From Mediannikoviicoccus vaginalis (GTDB taxonomy: Bacteria > Bacillota > Clostridia > Tissierellales > Peptoniphilaceae), in the NCBI RefSeq assembly GCF_928097925.1, contig NZ_CAKMRI010000001.1, positions 1,886,726 through 1,950,725 on the forward strand: 64,000 bases of DNA, given 5' to 3'. Made by a program: the position numbers and the translations under genes. How positions within the stretch are numbered: position 1 is the stretch's first letter; each line of letters starts with the position of its first letter. Shown in pieces: positions 1-10,620 of the stretch. The notes under the pieces were generated by a model. That model was not told the origin of the DNA. It made no database searches and saw only the letters and a list, made by a program, of their open reading frames with translations.

Positions 1-576
1 AAGAGTTATCTATGGATCTTACTAAGCTTTTTATTTTACATCCCAGTAGTCCTATTTGTTGACAAAGTTCCAGCAGTTGGCGCACTTATGATGCCAAAGA
101 CAATAGCATATGTACTTTTAATACTTGAATGTTTCAAACACTATAGTAGAGAGTTTAATCTTAAAAGCCTATATGACATGTCATTGACCTTTTTAATAAT
201 GGGATTTGCAGGAGGAGTTTTCTATAGAGAATTTACAAAATACAATTCATTTACGGGAAACACACATCTAGGAAAGGTCCATGTGCATACAATAGTTTTA
301 GGATTTGTAGTTACAATGTTACTTTTCTTAATCATTAGAAACCAAGGAGACATAACGAAAAACATTTTAACACCATTTAAAATTTATGTGGCAGGACTTG
401 TTCTAACAGTTTGCAATATGATGGTATATGGAATATACGATGTTATTGGTGCGGGGAATGATTTGATTTCAATACCAATGCTTGTGGGCTTTGCTGGAAT
501 AGGCCATATTCTATTATCGGTAGGACTGGTATGGGTACTTTTAAAAATTAAAAGAGATTTAAAAATTGAAGCATAA
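1..576 (+). CDS. DUF2871-like membrane protein, 5' end outside window
   Basis: The reading frame is open from base 1, so the gene is cut by the window edge; the first in-frame ATG (88) is probably internal. The product is very hydrophobic, with about five to six membrane segments. A central stretch reads GFAGGVFYREFTKYN, followed by the His pair KVHVHTIVLGFV. That pattern resembles the small DUF2871 membrane family, in which the His-x-His lies at a helix start. The extra N-terminal helices seen here are not typical of that family's short members. No function is established; a terminator follows directly. Confidence 0.6.
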   Translation, partial: KSYLWILLSFLFYIPVVLFVDKVPAVGALMMPKTIAYVLLILECFKHYSREFNLKSLYDMSLTFLIMGFAGGVFYREFTKYNSFTGNTHLGKVHVHTIVLGFVVTMLLFLIIRNQGDITKNILTPFKIYVAGLVLTVCNMMVYGIYDVIGAGNDLISIPMLVGFAGIGHILLSVGLVWVLLKIKRDLKIEA

Positions 577-610
577 AAAAAGAGCCATTTGTATCAAGTG
601 GCTTTTTTTA
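577..610 (+). terminator. Rho-independent terminator
   Basis: An A-run, a stem pairing GAGCCATTTG with CAAGTGGC (one G-U) around a short loop, and a run of Ts directly after the stop codon of the DUF2871-like gene. Confidence 0.75.
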
Positions 611-641
611 ATGGGTATAAATATAGAAGGAAGGTGAGAAT

Positions 642-1130
642 ATGGATAGAAATTTTTTAAAAGAATTTATAGGACGAACAGGAGTTGGAATTGTAAAGTA
701 TGTTAAGGCTATAGTCATATCGTCATTAATAAACTTTATAGTTTTGTTATTTGGACTCAAATATGCAAATGTTTCATACTATGGACTAATAGCCTTTGCC
801 ATAGCAGTGGTAGATGTGTTACCAGTACTAGGTGCAGGAATTGTTTTAATACCATGGGCAATAATAGTTTTAATACAGGGCAGTACCAGCCTTGCCATAA
901 CACTTATAGTACTTTATGTAATCACATTTGTATTAGAACAAATAATTCAACCGATAATACTGGGCAAATCCATTGGACTAAAACCGCTTTACACTTTAGG
1001 AATAACCGTGGTTTGTATGTTTGTCTTAACCCCGGGAGTTGGTGCAATAGTTGGAGCGCTAGTATCAATAATGGTTGCTGTGTTTATTGATATGAAAAAT
1101 GGAAATATTTTTGGTGAAGATAGGAAATAA
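642..1130 (+). CDS. Half-length AI-2E family permease-like protein
   Basis: The 162-residue protein matches only the C-terminal half of AI-2E/YtvI-type transporters, which are usually about 340-380 residues. The typical signatures are present: VDVLPVLGAG at residues about 58-67, and QPIILGKSIGLKPLYTL near residue 105, with four to five membrane helices around them. It has its own good ribosome-binding site (GGAAGGTGAG) before ATG 642, so it may be a real short protein rather than debris. The missing N-terminal half is not found upstream, where a terminator and the previous gene lie. Substrate unknown. Confidence 0.65.
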   Translation: MDRNFLKEFIGRTGVGIVKYVKAIVISSLINFIVLLFGLKYANVSYYGLIAFAIAVVDVLPVLGAGIVLIPWAIIVLIQGSTSLAITLIVLYVITFVLEQIIQPIILGKSIGLKPLYTLGITVVCMFVLTPGVGAIVGALVSIMVAVFIDMKNGNIFGEDRK

Positions 1131-1157
1131 ATTAAAAAAATTAATTAAAGAATTTTT

Positions 1158-1190
1158 GGAGCTTAACTTATAATAGTTGAGCTTTTTTTA
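1158..1190 (+). terminator. Rho-independent terminator
   Basis: Stem AGCTTAACT / AGTTGAGCT around a 6-base loop, then seven Ts. It separates the permease gene from the cas operon promoter. Confidence 0.8.
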
Positions 1191-1228
1191 TTAAAAATAT
1201 TGTACTGGTATTTTTAATATGATATCAT
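1191..1228 (+). promoter_or_regulatory. cas operon promoter with an inverted repeat over the -35
   Basis: TTGTAC (1200-1205), 17 bases, then TATCAT (1223-1228) form a plausible sigma-A promoter. A perfect 9-base inverted repeat, TTAAAAATA (1191-1199) and TATTTTTAA (1209-1217), straddles the -35 box. It is placed where a repressor could control all eight cas genes. The promoter is inferred from sequence only. Confidence 0.45.
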
Positions 1229-1308
1229 ATAGATAAGAAAACAAGAACATATGTTTGAGATGGACGGTGAATATGTTATTAAATACTAAAAATTTCAAGG
1301 AGCATTTT

Positions 1309-4071
1309 ATGGATTTAAGTTGCTTTTGGGCAAAGAAAAGTGATAGAGATGGCACGCCGAAGTGGCTTCCATTAATAGAACATCTTAAAGATACTGCCTA
1401 TGTAATTGATAGACTTTGGGAAATTTGGTTGGACGATAGTCAAAGAGTAATGATTGTGAAAACACTTTCATCTATGGATGAAGGAAAAAAACTGGCAAAG
1501 TTTTTGGCCTATGCCCATGACTGCGCGAAGGCTACAGCTTCCTTCCAAACTAAAAAGAGTTTTACTAACTCTCCAGACTTAGACGAGATGATTTTAGATA
1601 AACTTGAAGCGGCTGGGTTTAATGGAATTAAAGATTTACAACTTGCAAACCCTACAAAGAGTCATCACTCCATTGCGGGACAAGTTATTCTCGAAGAGTT
1701 TGGAGTAAACACAGGTGTTGCAAGTATTGTGGGAGCACATCATGGCAGCTCTGTTGATAGTGTTGATGTTATAAAATCTCAACTGTCAGCTTACTCTGCA
1801 AATTATTACGGTGAAGAACTTAAAGATGAACAAGGAAATCTTTTTAAAAAATCTCAAGATGAACTTTTTGTGTGGATTCTAAAAACAGTTGGATACGATT
1901 CGGTAGAAGATATTCCTGAAATAACAGTTCCCGTTCAAATGATACTTACAGGACTTTTGATTATGGCGGACTGGATTGCTAGTAATGAATTATATTATCC
2001 GCTTATTCCCATAGATGAAAGAGAAGTTTTCAATAGAGAGGAAAGAAATGTAAAAGGTTTTGAAAAGTGGAGAAAGTCTGAAAGCTGGACTCCATATGAA
2101 ATTTATGATGCTTTAGAAATTTACAATAAACGTTTTGGATTTGATTCGCCAAGGGAGGAACAAAGAAAAATATTTGATGTAGTTGATGAAATAGAAGAGC
2201 CGGGCATAATAATTTTTGAAGCGCCTATGGGAATGGGAAAGACGGAAGCATCCCTAGTTGCTGTGGAGCAGATAGCATCAAAGCTTGGAAAAAGTGGACT
2301 TTTCTTTGGACTTCCAACTCAAGCCACAAGCAATGGTATTTTTCCAAGGATAAATAATAAATGGCTAATGAGTATTTCAAATGAATTTGAAAGTGAATTC
2401 CCTATTAGACTATCACATGGGAAGGCATATCTAAACGAAGATTATAGAAAGATTTCAAGAAGACCTTCATCAAATATTTATGAAGATGAATTTACTCCTG
2501 GCACATTTGTAAATGAATGGTTTTCTGGAAGAAAGACTTCGTCCCTTGATGACTTTGTTGTTGGTACTGTAGATCAATTTTTAATGATGTCGTTAAAACA
2601 AAAGCATCTATTTTTAAGGCATCTAGGTTTTAGTAAAAAAGTTGTGGTAATTGACGAGGCCCATGCCTACGACACTTATTCGTCAGAGTACATATACCAG
2701 TCTGTTAAGTGGGCTGCAGTTTATAATATCCCTATAATAATACTTTCTGCAACGCTTCCAGCCAGTAAAAGAAAATTACTTATAAAAAACTATATGATTG
2801 GAAAGGGAGCAAATACAAAAGAACTTCGAAAACAAATTTCTACCCTGGATACAACTTCCTATCCACTAATAACGTATAATGATGGATTTGAAGTAAAGCA
2901 GTTTAAAGATTTTGATATTAAGCATGATAAAACTATAAAAATTATTAGAGCAGAGGAAGAAAATTTAACAAGTTTATTGAAAGAGATTTCAAAAGATGGG
3001 GGAATAATCGGCATAGTTGTAAATACCGTAAAGAAATCTCAAAAATTTGCAGAAGAATTGTCCAGTATTTTTGGTCCGGAAAATGTTTTACTATTACATT
3101 CTTCGTTTATTGCAACACAGAGGACGAAAAAGGAAGAGGAGCTTCTGAGATTAATAGGTGGAGGAACAGAGGATAGACCTAAATTTAAAATAATTATAGG
3201 GACACAGGTTATTGAACAGTCACTGGATATTGACTTCGATGTTATGATATCGGACCTTGCACCAATGGATTTATTGATTCAAAGGATGGGAAGACTCTTT
3301 AGACATAAAAACAAAAGGCCAGAAATATTAAAAGATCCAAAGTTTTATGTGCTTGGATGTTCAAAAAACTTGGATTTCGACAAGGGATCCATGGCGGTTT
3401 ATGACGGTTACATTCTCACTAGAACAGAAAAGTTTTTGCCAGATGAAATAAGAATTCCAGAAGACATCTCACCACTGGTCCAAAAGGTATATGGAGATGA
3501 AGAGATAGAATTAAGTGATGATTTAATAGGAACTTATGAAGACTTTAAAAATAAATATATAGCCTACAATGAAAAGAAAAAGGAAAGGGCTTCTAATTTC
3601 AAACTTGGAGAGCCGTATCAAAAGAGTGCCTTTGTCGATAACAATAACCTAATAGGAATACTTTCGGACAAAAAGGACTTTAGAGGAAAGACAGAGGAAC
3701 AGATTTATGCGCAAGTTCGTGATATTAAAGAGACCATAGAAGTTATTGCCTTAAAAAAAATTGGCGATGGATATGGAATTTTTGGAGAAGATGTAGATTT
3801 ATCAAAGGAAATAGGAAATTCAGATGTTCAAGTTGAAATTCTAAAAAACACATTGAGACTTCCACAGGCTTTGGCATATAGCCCTAGTCAAGTAGAAAAA
3901 AATATTAAATTTTTAGAAGATTACAATATAAAAAATCTACCCCAGTGGCAAGAGACAACTTGGTTAAAGGGAAGCTTAGGGATTATATTTGATGAATATA
4001 ATGAATTTATAATTGGAGAGTTAAAGCTCATATATGATGAGAAGTTGGGATTATTATATGAAAGGTTGTGA
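1309..4071 (+). CDS. cas3: Type I-E CRISPR helicase-nuclease Cas3
   Basis: Cas3 is recruited by Cascade to an R-loop, then unwinds and degrades the target DNA. An N-terminal HD nuclease is visible (AYAHDCAK with His-Asp at residues 70-71, then KSHHSIAG and GAHHG). An SF2 helicase follows: Walker A PMGMGKT near residue 306, DEAH near 449, SATLP, and GTQVIEQSLDID with QRMGRLFRH. The product is about 920 residues, normal for the family. The start at 1309 is chosen because AAGGAG sits six bases upstream and MDLSCFWAKKS resembles family N-termini. In-frame alternatives are ATG 1273 and TTG 1255. It is the first gene of the operon and ends three bases before cse1. Confidence 0.95.
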   Translation: MDLSCFWAKKSDRDGTPKWLPLIEHLKDTAYVIDRLWEIWLDDSQRVMIVKTLSSMDEGKKLAKFLAYAHDCAKATASFQTKKSFTNSPDLDEMILDKLEAAGFNGIKDLQLANPTKSHHSIAGQVILEEFGVNTGVASIVGAHHGSSVDSVDVIKSQLSAYSANYYGEELKDEQGNLFKKSQDELFVWILKTVGYDSVEDIPEITVPVQMILTGLLIMADWIASNELYYPLIPIDEREVFNREERNVKGFEKWRKSESWTPYEIYDALEIYNKRFGFDSPREEQRKIFDVVDEIEEPGIIIFEAPMGMGKTEASLVAVEQIASKLGKSGLFFGLPTQATSNGIFPRINNKWLMSISNEFESEFPIRLSHGKAYLNEDYRKISRRPSSNIYEDEFTPGTFVNEWFSGRKTSSLDDFVVGTVDQFLMMSLKQKHLFLRHLGFSKKVVVIDEAHAYDTYSSEYIYQSVKWAAVYNIPIIILSATLPASKRKLLIKNYMIGKGANTKELRKQISTLDTTSYPLITYNDGFEVKQFKDFDIKHDKTIKIIRAEEENLTSLLKEISKDGGIIGIVVNTVKKSQKFAEELSSIFGPENVLLLHSSFIATQRTKKEEELLRLIGGGTEDRPKFKIIIGTQVIEQSLDIDFDVMISDLAPMDLLIQRMGRLFRHKNKRPEILKDPKFYVLGCSKNLDFDKGSMAVYDGYILTRTEKFLPDEIRIPEDISPLVQKVYGDEEIELSDDLIGTYEDFKNKYIAYNEKKKERASNFKLGEPYQKSAFVDNNNLIGILSDKKDFRGKTEEQIYAQVRDIKETIEVIALKKIGDGYGIFGEDVDLSKEIGNSDVQVEILKNTLRLPQALAYSPSQVEKNIKFLEDYNIKNLPQWQETTWLKGSLGIIFDEYNEFIIGELKLIYDEKLGLLYERL

Positions 4072-4074
4072 AAA

Positions 4075-5778
4075 ATGGGAAGTTATAATTTATTGGACGA
4101 AAAGTGGATTCCTGTTCTTCTAAATGAAAAGGGAGACAGCGAAAAGGTTTCAATTATTGAGCTTTTTGAAAATGCGCCGAATTATATTTCGCTTGCTGCA
4201 GACACACAGACTCAAAAATTTGCACTGCTTAGATTTTTACTTTCAATTCCTCAAACTGTGTACTTTAGGTTTGATGTAGAGGGAAATCCATATGATTACT
4301 TTGATGTGGGTGAAAGGCTTAGGCAGATTGAAGAAGTGGAAGAAGAGGACGTGGAAGACTTTAAGTTGGACCTGGGTCGTACTTGGAAAGAGCTTTGGAA
4401 TTTAAAGAGTTATTCTAAAATTCTCTTTGATTATTTAGAAGTCTGGAGAGATAGATTTTATTTATTTGATGATAAGTATCCCTTTTATCAAGTTACAGAA
4501 GATGTTATTGGTGAAGATAAAATAAATAAAGCAAAGGCAACTACCATTTCAGGAAAGACAATTAATAGAATTATTTCAGAAAGTGGTAACAAGATAGCGC
4601 TATTTTCACCGAAGTATGAAAATGATAGCAATAAAGAAGTTTTGTCGGAGGATGAAATTGCACGTTGGTTAATAACTTTCCAAGGCTACGTTGGAACAGC
4701 GGACAAGGTTATGTTTGGAAAGGAAAAGTACACCGCTTCAAAGGGTTGGATATATGACATCGGTGGAATTTATCTGGAGGGAGACAACCTCTTTGAGACA
4801 CTTATGCTTAACACAATGCTTGGAAATAGAAAAGATTTTTACTTCAAAAAGCAAAAACCTTGTTGGGAGTTCTCAGGGGCAGAAATTATAAATAGATATT
4901 TAATCGACAATAATCCTGATAACTTGGCAGAACTATACACAACTTGGAGCAGGGCGGTCTTTATTGATCCTGACACAGATGTTACAAAGCCTTTTGAAAT
5001 GCAGGTTGTAAAAGTTCCTGATATTGACCATAGAGATAAATTTATTGAACCAATGACTATGTGGAGAGAAAATAAAACTGGGCCTAGTAAGGACAGTATT
5101 ACACCAAAAAAACATCCTTCAGACAGAGCTATGTGGAGATCTTTTGGAAATATATTTTTAATGGGACAATCAGACAACAAAGTTCCAGGAATAGTTAAAT
5201 GGTATTCAGAAATATCTCAAAATATCGCAAAAGATAAACTTGTAACAGTAAATGCCATATCAATGAAGGATGACGGCAATGCAACGTCATGGATGCCTGT
5301 AGGAGAGATTCATGATAGGCTAAACTTACATGACATAGTCCTTAAGGATAATAGAGATGATGGTTGGAACTATATAGTTAACGATGTAGTCGAAGATACA
5401 AAGGAATGTATAAGTTCAATATATAGAAGACTTCTTACGGATATTAATGAAATTAGAAATAACAAGAATCCTTCTTATGTAAATCAAAATATTGAAGAGA
5501 TGTACTATATTATAGATTTGCCATTTAGAAATTGGCTCTACTCAATTGACGAAAACTCTTCGAAGGAAGAAAAGGTATTTGAATGGAGAAAGACGTTAAA
5601 AGAGCTAATAGAAAAACAGGCGCGAAGATTAGTGGAATTTGCCGGCGCAAGGGACTATAAGGGAATAGAAAAAGAGAAAAGAATTAAAAACATAGCCACA
5701 TCCTATTCCTTTTTTAAAGCTTGGTTAAATAAAAAATTAAAGATAAAGGAGGAAGAATATGCAGGAGAAATTGAATAA
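4075..5778 (+). CDS. casA: Cascade large subunit Cse1/CasA (Cas8e)
   Basis: Large subunit of the type I-E surveillance complex; it reads the PAM and recruits Cas3. The N-terminus has the Cse1 signature NLLDEKWIPVLL, followed by ENAPNYISLAADTQTQKFALLR near residue 30. The 567-residue length is normal (roughly 500-560). It starts three bases after the cas3 stop, and its 3' end overlaps cse2 by 20 bases, so translation is probably coupled. The operon position between cas3 and cse2 is canonical. Confidence 0.93.
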   Translation: MGSYNLLDEKWIPVLLNEKGDSEKVSIIELFENAPNYISLAADTQTQKFALLRFLLSIPQTVYFRFDVEGNPYDYFDVGERLRQIEEVEEEDVEDFKLDLGRTWKELWNLKSYSKILFDYLEVWRDRFYLFDDKYPFYQVTEDVIGEDKINKAKATTISGKTINRIISESGNKIALFSPKYENDSNKEVLSEDEIARWLITFQGYVGTADKVMFGKEKYTASKGWIYDIGGIYLEGDNLFETLMLNTMLGNRKDFYFKKQKPCWEFSGAEIINRYLIDNNPDNLAELYTTWSRAVFIDPDTDVTKPFEMQVVKVPDIDHRDKFIEPMTMWRENKTGPSKDSITPKKHPSDRAMWRSFGNIFLMGQSDNKVPGIVKWYSEISQNIAKDKLVTVNAISMKDDGNATSWMPVGEIHDRLNLHDIVLKDNRDDGWNYIVNDVVEDTKECISSIYRRLLTDINEIRNNKNPSYVNQNIEEMYYIIDLPFRNWLYSIDENSSKEEKVFEWRKTLKELIEKQARRLVEFAGARDYKGIEKEKRIKNIATSYSFFKAWLNKKLKIKEEEYAGEIE

Positions 5779-6361
5779 GCGAAAACTTGTGTACTCAACT
5801 ACGGAAAGAGTAATCTCAAACCTTTCCGACAACATGGACAGTTCAAGGACAAAGGCCATGTTATCCAGCTTAAGAAACTCCATAGGAAGGCCACTGGAAG
5901 AAAATATTGAATCCATAAGTTTAATCTATCAGTATATGCCTGAAGAGTTCTATTCGAATTTTGGTGCTTTGACCTATGAAGAAGAAGCTATAATCACAAC
6001 ACTGCAACTTTATGCGATTCATCAACAGTCAAAGCTAGATAGTGTAAGTGGCAAACAGGAAAAGGAAGTTTGGGATAATATTGGGAGTTCTTTATCATAC
6101 TTAAGACTTGGAGAGAGTTCACTTCCATTTGATAGGAGATTTAACGCCCTAATAACTTCACAAAGTTTTGATGAGCTTTCAAATCACTTGAGGCAACTTA
6201 TAAAAATTTTGAAATCAAAACAGGACAATATTAAGATAAACTATCCAAAACTTGCACAAGATCTATATGATTTTGCAAGAGGTTACGATGAGAGAGTTAG
6301 ATTAAATTGGTCAAGAGCATATTATAGTAAAAATTATAAAGGAGAAGAAAATGAAAAATAG
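5759..6361 (+). CDS. casB: Cascade small subunit Cse2/CasB (Cas11)
   Basis: Small, mainly helical subunit, two copies of which brace the Cascade belly and the displaced DNA strand. Motifs include AMLSSLRNSIGRPLEE near residue 33 and LARLRL-like SYLRLGESSLPFDRRFNALI in the C-terminal half, where the conserved basic and RRF residues lie. At 200 residues it is of normal length. A strong AAAGGAGG lies just before ATG 5759, inside the end of casA. It overlaps cas7e by 11 bases. Confidence 0.9.
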   Translation: MQEKLNKRKLVYSTTERVISNLSDNMDSSRTKAMLSSLRNSIGRPLEENIESISLIYQYMPEEFYSNFGALTYEEEAIITTLQLYAIHQQSKLDSVSGKQEKEVWDNIGSSLSYLRLGESSLPFDRRFNALITSQSFDELSNHLRQLIKILKSKQDNIKINYPKLAQDLYDFARGYDERVRLNWSRAYYSKNYKGEENEK

Positions 6362-7430
6362 ACTTTTTTTAGACGTTCATGCAATTCAAACATTGCCACC
6401 TTCAAATATTAACAGAGATGATACAGGAAGTCCTAAAACAGCACAATATGGAGGAATTAGAAGGGCTAGAGTTAGTTCCCAATCATGGAAGAGAGCCATA
6501 AGAGAATATTTTTATGAAAATAGCGCTCAAGAAAATGTGGGAATAAGATCTTTAAATGTTGTTGAATATGTGGCGGACAAAATAATGAAACTTGATAGCT
6601 CTTTAAGTAAAGAAGATGCATTAAAAATGGCGGACAAAATTTTTAATGATGCAAAAGTAAAAACCAAAGACTATAAGGCAAAGGCTTTATTTTTCTTAGG
6701 AGAAAGCCAAGCGAATAAACTGGCGGAAGCTGCTGTAGGAGGAGTTACTAACAAGGATACGATACAAGAGATTTTCAAGTCAAATCCTGCCATAGATATA
6801 GCGTTATTTGGAAGAATGCTTGCAAATAATCCATATTTAAATGAAGATGCATCATGTCAAGTGGCCCATTCAATATCCACACATGGAATTCAAACTGAGT
6901 TTGATTTTTATACAGCGGTAGATGACCTAGCTCCTGAAGACAACCCTGGGGCAGGAATGTTAGGAACGGTTGAGTTCAATTCATCAACAATGTATAGATA
7001 TGCAAATGTTGCAGTACATGAACTTTTAAGGCAACTTGAAAGCAAAGAAGCCACAATAAACACATTAAAGATATTTGTTCAAGCTTTTGCAAATTCACTT
7101 CCTACAGGAAAGGTAAATACGTTTGCAAACCAAACGCTACCTCAATTTATTATGGTTAATCTAAGGGTTGACAGACCAGTGAGCTTGGTGAGTGCCTTTG
7201 AAGAGCCAGTTAAATCAAGCGAAGGTTTTGTAGATAAATCAATAGAGAAGTTAGTTCAAGAAACTGAAAGAGTTGAGAAGTTTGTTGAAAAACCAATTTA
7301 TACAATTGTATTAAATACAAGGGATATGGAGTTGAAGGAAGAATTTATAAACTCTGACAATATGAGAAATTTATTAAATAAACTTGGGGAAGAATTAGAG
7401 GGAAATATAGACGAAAGTCAAGGTGAGTAG
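6351..7430 (+). CDS. casC: Cascade backbone subunit Cas7e (CasC/Cse4)
   Basis: Repeated backbone subunit (six copies per complex) that wraps the crRNA spacer. It begins with the family signature FLDVHAIQTLPPSNINRDDTG and continues with the basic stretch RRARVSSQSWKRAIREYF (residues about 34-51), both diagnostic for Cse4. The 359-residue length is normal. AAAGGAG precedes the ATG. It overlaps cse2 upstream and cas5e downstream. Confidence 0.94.
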   Translation: MKNRLFLDVHAIQTLPPSNINRDDTGSPKTAQYGGIRRARVSSQSWKRAIREYFYENSAQENVGIRSLNVVEYVADKIMKLDSSLSKEDALKMADKIFNDAKVKTKDYKAKALFFLGESQANKLAEAAVGGVTNKDTIQEIFKSNPAIDIALFGRMLANNPYLNEDASCQVAHSISTHGIQTEFDFYTAVDDLAPEDNPGAGMLGTVEFNSSTMYRYANVAVHELLRQLESKEATINTLKIFVQAFANSLPTGKVNTFANQTLPQFIMVNLRVDRPVSLVSAFEEPVKSSEGFVDKSIEKLVQETERVEKFVEKPIYTIVLNTRDMELKEEFINSDNMRNLLNKLGEELEGNIDESQGE

Positions 7431-8121
7431 ATTGAAGACTTTATTGTTGAAATTTTCTGGACCACTGCAGTCTTGGGGAACGGATTCTCATTTTGAAACC
7501 AGATATACTGACTTCCATCCTTCAAAAAGTGCGGTTATTGGCCTAGTTGCAGCAAGCCTTGGATATAGGAGAGATGAGGATGAAAAAATTGCAAAGCTAA
7601 ATGATTTGAACTTTGCAGTTAGAGTGGATCAAAGGGGAAATCTCTTAAGGGACTATCAAATCGCAACTGCCTACAAGCCAGACGGAAGATTTGAAAGAAA
7701 CTATGTTACAAATAGATATTATCTTGAAGATGCAGTATTTGTAGTTGTACTATCTGGGGGAGATGAACTAATAGACGAAATAGAGTTTGCAATAAGAAAT
7801 CCCTATTTCCAACCATTTTTTGGAAAGAGATCAAATCCTGTAAATCCAGATATAATAATAAAAACTACAACTGAAGATATAGTTAAAAGTTTAGAAAAAT
7901 TAAGCTGGCAGGCAAGTAACTTTCACAAAAGAGAATTTAAAGGTAATGAATATGTGGAGTTAGAAGTTTATATCGATGGAGATTTAATAGAGACTTCAAG
8001 TTCTAAATTTAGAAAAGACAGAGTAAAATCTTTTTCTCAAAAACATAGACAGTTTGGTTATAGAGGAGAAAAGAGTTTTATAGTAAGAGTTACAGATGAA
8101 CATGATGCATTTATGTTCTAG
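7423..8121 (+). CDS. casD: Cascade subunit Cas5e (CasD)
   Basis: Caps the 5' handle of the crRNA in Cascade. The N-terminus has KTLLLKFSGPLQSWGTDSHF, the classic Cas5e RRM-like start, followed by HPSKSAVIGLVAASLGY near residue 31. It is 232 residues long. The start codon is GTG (7423), preceded by CAAGGTGAG-like sequence within the end of cas7e, with an 8-base overlap. It ends ten bases before cas6e. Confidence 0.93.
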   Translation: MSRLKTLLLKFSGPLQSWGTDSHFETRYTDFHPSKSAVIGLVAASLGYRRDEDEKIAKLNDLNFAVRVDQRGNLLRDYQIATAYKPDGRFERNYVTNRYYLEDAVFVVVLSGGDELIDEIEFAIRNPYFQPFFGKRSNPVNPDIIIKTTTEDIVKSLEKLSWQASNFHKREFKGNEYVELEVYIDGDLIETSSSKFRKDRVKSFSQKHRQFGYRGEKSFIVRVTDEHDAFMF

Positions 8122-8130
8122 GAGGAGAAG

Positions 8131-9712
<1,582 letters not shown>

Positions 9713-10600
9713 ATGCCATTTACAGTGATTACTTTAAAAAACACGCCTAATTCACTTAGGGGAGACCTGTCCAAGTGGATGCAGGAAATAGCAACGGGAG
9801 TATACGTAGGAAATTTCAATAGCAAGATTAGAGAAGAACTTTGGAAGAGGGTTGTAGATAGCTCTGGAGTTGGAGAAGCTACCCTTTCATATAGAGATAG
9901 AAACGAAATAGGCTATAACTTTGAAACACATAACACAAAGAGAGAGGTTATAGACTTTGAAGGTATCCCACTTGTGTTAATAAGAAGTGAAAGGAAAGAA
10001 CCTTCCCAATCTCAATATGGATTTAGTAAAGCCTCAAAATATCATAAAGCAAAAAAATTTTCAAAGCCAAAAACAAATGAAAAAAACATTTCATTAGTTG
10101 TTCTGGATATAGAAACAGATGGACTAGATGAAAAGACAAATAAAATAATAGAAATAGGAGCCTTAAAAACAGATACAAAAGAAGAGTTTCATAAACTTAT
10201 AAAAATCGACTCGAAACTTCCTGAAAAAATTATAGAATTAACAGGAATAAGAGATGAAGATTTGAAAAATGGAGAGGATATTGTAACAGCGCTAAAAGAG
10301 CTTAAAGAATTTATTGGAGATAGAGATATTGTAGGATATGGGGTTAAATTTGATATCAAATTTATAAACAGAAATTTAAAAGTAAATAACTTAGAAAGAC
10401 TTACCAATAAATCGTGGGATCTTTTAGACTTTGTAAAAAGAGAAAAGACTTTCTTAGAAAATTATAAATTAGAAACGGTACTTAAGTCGTACGGAATTGA
10501 TGAAAAAGTCCCCCATAGAGCTTTAAAAGATGTTAAACTTATAAATGAGCTGTCGACTAAAGTGAATAAATTTCAAGAATTTCTAAAAAAGGATCGTTGA
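9713..10600 (+). CDS. cas2: Cas2 fused to a DnaQ-like 3'-5' exonuclease
   Basis: Residues 1 to about 95 are Cas2e (MPFTVITLKNTPNSLRGDLS, GVYVGNFNSKIREELW). Residues about 125-290 are a DEDDh exonuclease: VVLDIETDG (Asp132, Glu134) for Exo I, GYGVKFDIKF for Exo II, and HRALKDVKL for Exo III, so all catalytic residues are kept. Cas2-DnaQ fusions are known in some type I-E systems, where the exonuclease trims prespacers before integration. The start codon directly follows the cas1 stop. The gene ends only 20 bases before the first repeat, so its 3' end probably contains part of the leader. Confidence 0.93.
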   Translation: MPFTVITLKNTPNSLRGDLSKWMQEIATGVYVGNFNSKIREELWKRVVDSSGVGEATLSYRDRNEIGYNFETHNTKREVIDFEGIPLVLIRSERKEPSQSQYGFSKASKYHKAKKFSKPKTNEKNISLVVLDIETDGLDEKTNKIIEIGALKTDTKEEFHKLIKIDSKLPEKIIELTGIRDEDLKNGEDIVTALKELKEFIGDRDIVGYGVKFDIKFINRNLKVNNLERLTNKSWDLLDFVKREKTFLENYKLETVLKSYGIDEKVPHRALKDVKLINELSTKVNKFQEFLKKDR

Positions 10601-10620
10601 AAAATAAGGGATCGTTAAGT
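10601..10620 (+). promoter_or_regulatory. Very short CRISPR leader
   Basis: Only 20 bases separate the cas2-dnaQ stop from the first repeat. GGATCGTT occurs at the gene end and again, as GGATCGTTAAGT, directly before the repeat. The array decays at its far end, so the leader must be on this side. Leader and promoter signals therefore probably extend back into the coding sequence. Confidence 0.4.

Noticed and set aside
854..1090. Second plus-strand frame inside the AI-2E-like gene
   Set aside because: Asn/Cys-rich, no ribosome-binding site, fully overlapped by the recognisable transporter frame.
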